From positions 9,589 to 73,588 of the forward strand of contig CAJLIR010000006.1 in assembly GCA_905206805.1 (NCBI GenBank): DNA of 64,000 nucleotides, read 5' to 3'. Positions 62,369-64,000 of the stretch are shown piece after piece. The stretch is from an uncultured Caryophanales bacterium. Its GTDB lineage: Bacteria > Bacillota_I > Bacilli_A > RF39 > UBA660. The notes under the pieces are model-generated. The model did not search any database, had not been told where the DNA came from, and worked only from the letters and a program-made list of their open reading frames with translations. Made by a program: the position numbers and the translations under genes. How positions within the stretch are numbered: position 1 is the stretch's first letter; every line of letters begins with the position of its first letter.

Positions 62369-64000
62369 ATGAATGAAAGAATGAAAAGAAAAAAAGGATT
62401 TACATTAATAGAACTTTTAGCAGTAATAGTAATATTAGCCATAATAGCGTTAATCGCAATACCAAATATAATAAAAATATTAAATAAAACAAGATTGTCA
62501 GCAGCAATAGATTCAGCATATGGAATATTGTCATCAGCAGAAACATACGTAGCAAATCAAATGTTATTAAATAAAGATAGTAATATATCTGATTTAACAT
62601 TTGAAGCAAATGACGGAAAAGTATGTGTAAGTGAAAATGATTGTTTATCATTTAAAGGAACAAAACCAAGTAGTGGATATGTATATATATTAAATAATGG
62701 ATCAAATTTTGTATTAGAAAATTTAGTAATAAATGGATTTACATGTAATAAACCAATATTTGAAGATAAGGTAACATGTGAAAAAGAAGAAATAATTGAA
62801 ATAGTAGATGAAAATGAAGGAATAATATGTGGAGATAGTAATACAGAAGATTATGACAATTTGAAAGAATGTTATATAAAAAGTATTGCTGATTACGAAG
62901 AATTTACTGATTTAGTAAATAGTGGAAAAAGTTTTTCAGGTAAAACAGTATATTTAAGTAAAAACTTAGATTTAAATGGAGTTACGTTAGAACCAATTGG
63001 AAATAATAATAATAAATTTGAAGGAACATTTGAAGGAAATGGATATACATTAAAAAATATAAAAATAGAATCTGGTAACGATTATGTAGGAATATTTGGA
63101 TATAATATAGGGACAATAAGAGGAGTAAATTTTGAAAATATAAGTGTAAAAGGAAATAATTATGTAGGAGGAATAGCTGGATTTAATGAAGGAAATATAT
63201 CAAGTATAATATTTAGTGGAAATGTAACAGGAAATGAAAATGTAGGAGGAATAACGGGTCAACATAATTCAGGAAATAATTATTATTCCCCAAAACCAAT
63301 TGAAAATGTTATAGTAAAAGATATTATAGTTAATGGTAACAAAAATGTAGGTGGAGTTACAGGTTATTCTTATAAAGGTACAATAAAAGTAGTTGTAGAA
63401 AATGGTAATATAAGTACAGGAGGCTGTATTTATGGAGCAAATTCGTATGGTAGTGATGGAAAGTCTGCTTGTTCAAATTCTGTTCAATTAGATGATGTAG
63501 CTGATTATAAAGAATATAATGGTGATAGATATGATTTAAGTAGTGATTTATTGTCTTCGTATGAAGTATATGTTGATACAATATATGGAGGAGATAATAA
63601 TTCAGATGGATATTATTTTGGTTATAATAATAAAATGCAAATTACTTTGATGACAACAATGAAAGATCCAATAGAATTTAATTTAAAAGGAAGTGGAACT
63701 GAAGAAGACCCATACCAAATAAGAAATGTAAATGACTTTAATAATGCTGCAATAAATATGAATAGTGAAAGAAATAGTTCAGTATATAGTGTAATGAATG
63801 ATATAGATTTTTCTAATAAATATGTTTATCAATTTGGAATTTATGGAAATCCATTTAAAGGAACATTTGAAGGAAATGGAAATACATTAAAAAATATAAA
63901 AATAGAAACAACAACAGATTATGTAGGAATATTTGGATATAATACAGGGACAATAAGAGGAGTAAATTTTGAAAATATAAGTGTAAAAGGAAATAATTAT
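62369..64000 (+). CDS. Prepilin-like protein with GLUG repeats (continues past window)
   Basis: From the ATG at 62369 (AAGGA site) an uninterrupted 544 codons run to the window edge. Residues 7-35 (KRKKGFTLIELLAVIVIL) form a type IV prepilin/pseudopilin start: basic residues, G/F cleavage site, Glu5 and a hydrophobic helix. After a short globular part with cysteines come GLUG-type repeats (GTFEGNGYTLKNIKI, YVGIFGYN, NYVGGIAGFNEG), which form beta-solenoids in surface adhesins. A second nearly identical set starts near 63860 and shares RGVNFENISVKGNNY with the first. It is therefore a pilin-anchored or pilin-tip adhesin, much longer than ordinary pilins. Prepilin peptidase and assembly ATPase are not in the window. 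Confidence 0.82.
   Translation, partial: MNERMKRKKGFTLIELLAVIVILAIIALIAIPNIIKILNKTRLSAAIDSAYGILSSAETYVANQMLLNKDSNISDLTFEANDGKVCVSENDCLSFKGTKPSSGYVYILNNGSNFVLENLVINGFTCNKPIFEDKVTCEKEEIIEIVDENEGIICGDSNTEDYDNLKECYIKSIADYEEFTDLVNSGKSFSGKTVYLSKNLDLNGVTLEPIGNNNNKFEGTFEGNGYTLKNIKIESGNDYVGIFGYNIGTIRGVNFENISVKGNNYVGGIAGFNEGNISSIIFSGNVTGNENVGGITGQHNSGNNYYSPKPIENVIVKDIIVNGNKNVGGVTGYSYKGTIKVVVENGNISTGGCIYGANSYGSDGKSACSNSVQLDDVADYKEYNGDRYDLSSDLLSSYEVYVDTIYGGDNNSDGYYFGYNNKMQITLMTTMKDPIEFNLKGSGTEEDPYQIRNVNDFNNAAINMNSERNSSVYSVMNDIDFSNKYVYQFGIYGNPFKGTFEGNGNTLKNIKIETTTDYVGIFGYNTGTIRGVNFENISVKGNNY

Noticed and set aside
62400..62651. Leucine-rich reverse-strand frame resembling a membrane protein
   Set aside because: Antisense of the prepilin-like gene; AT-rich antisense gives Leu/Ile-rich text by composition.
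1..64000. tRNA, rRNA or riboswitch genes
   Set aside because: I saw no cloverleaf-type or rRNA-like segment and no recognisable riboswitch core in the intergenic regions; a covariance-model scan would be needed to exclude small RNAs.

Overview
The window is a chromosomal stretch from a very AT-rich, endospore-forming Firmicute. The spore genes (sigK, a SpoIIAA homologue, sigF, spoVAC, spoVAD, spoVAE, a CotD-type coat protein, BclA-like collagen proteins), AGGAGG/GGTG ribosome sites and A/T-biased codons suggest a gut Bacilli/Erysipelotrichia/RF39-type lineage; the rank is inferred. UGA is read as stop and Trp is TGG, so the code is standard.

Layout: 1-10.3 kb is mostly housekeeping: N-formylglutamate amidohydrolase family, ffh, a CotD coat protein, a double-HTH repressor, an RluA pseudouridine synthase, a VanY peptidase, feoAB and a large double-HTH regulator. 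10.5-14.5 kb is a four-gene membrane set (two zinc-ribbon proteins, one of them a PrsW-type protease). 14.5-20.3 kb is an accessory island: a decayed IS256-family element, an ABC exporter, a frameshifted ADP-ribosyltransferase-like gene and a gluzincin-like peptidase. It is bounded by a direct repeat of the 3' part of the 13.5-kb gene.

20.3-40.2 kb is the most striking part: four secreted proteins (3101, 1849, 704 and 566 aa) built from about 46 cadherin-like beta-sandwich modules. The first ends in a dockerin. The second has a cohesin-like N-terminus and a dockerin C-terminus. The third and fourth have N-terminal cohesin-like domains and C-terminal membrane anchors. No carbohydrate-active enzyme domain is seen, so this looks like a non-cellulosomal cohesin-dockerin surface fibre. 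Two small paralogous membrane proteins bracket it.

40.2-43.6 kb holds dacF, with its 5' part duplicated around a mobile-element replication-type gene. 43.7-48.9 kb is a probable spore-surface locus: two collagen-like proteins flanking a beta-helix protein and two small beta-sandwich proteins, none with a signal peptide. 49-57.7 kb is mixed (S41-like peptidase, MazG-like, EEP-family phosphatase/nuclease, broken ylmH, Nudix, MacB-type ABC transporter, Fic, a second VanY). 57.7-62.3 kb is a sporulation block: sigK (reverse), a SpoIIAA homologue directly followed by sigF with no spoIIAB, then spoVAC-D-E and an extra small gene. The window ends inside a prepilin-like protein with GLUG repeats.

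Several genes are broken by loss of one base in A-runs, and two loci carry a full gene plus a truncated copy flanking foreign cargo. Both patterns deserve checking against reads or relatives.
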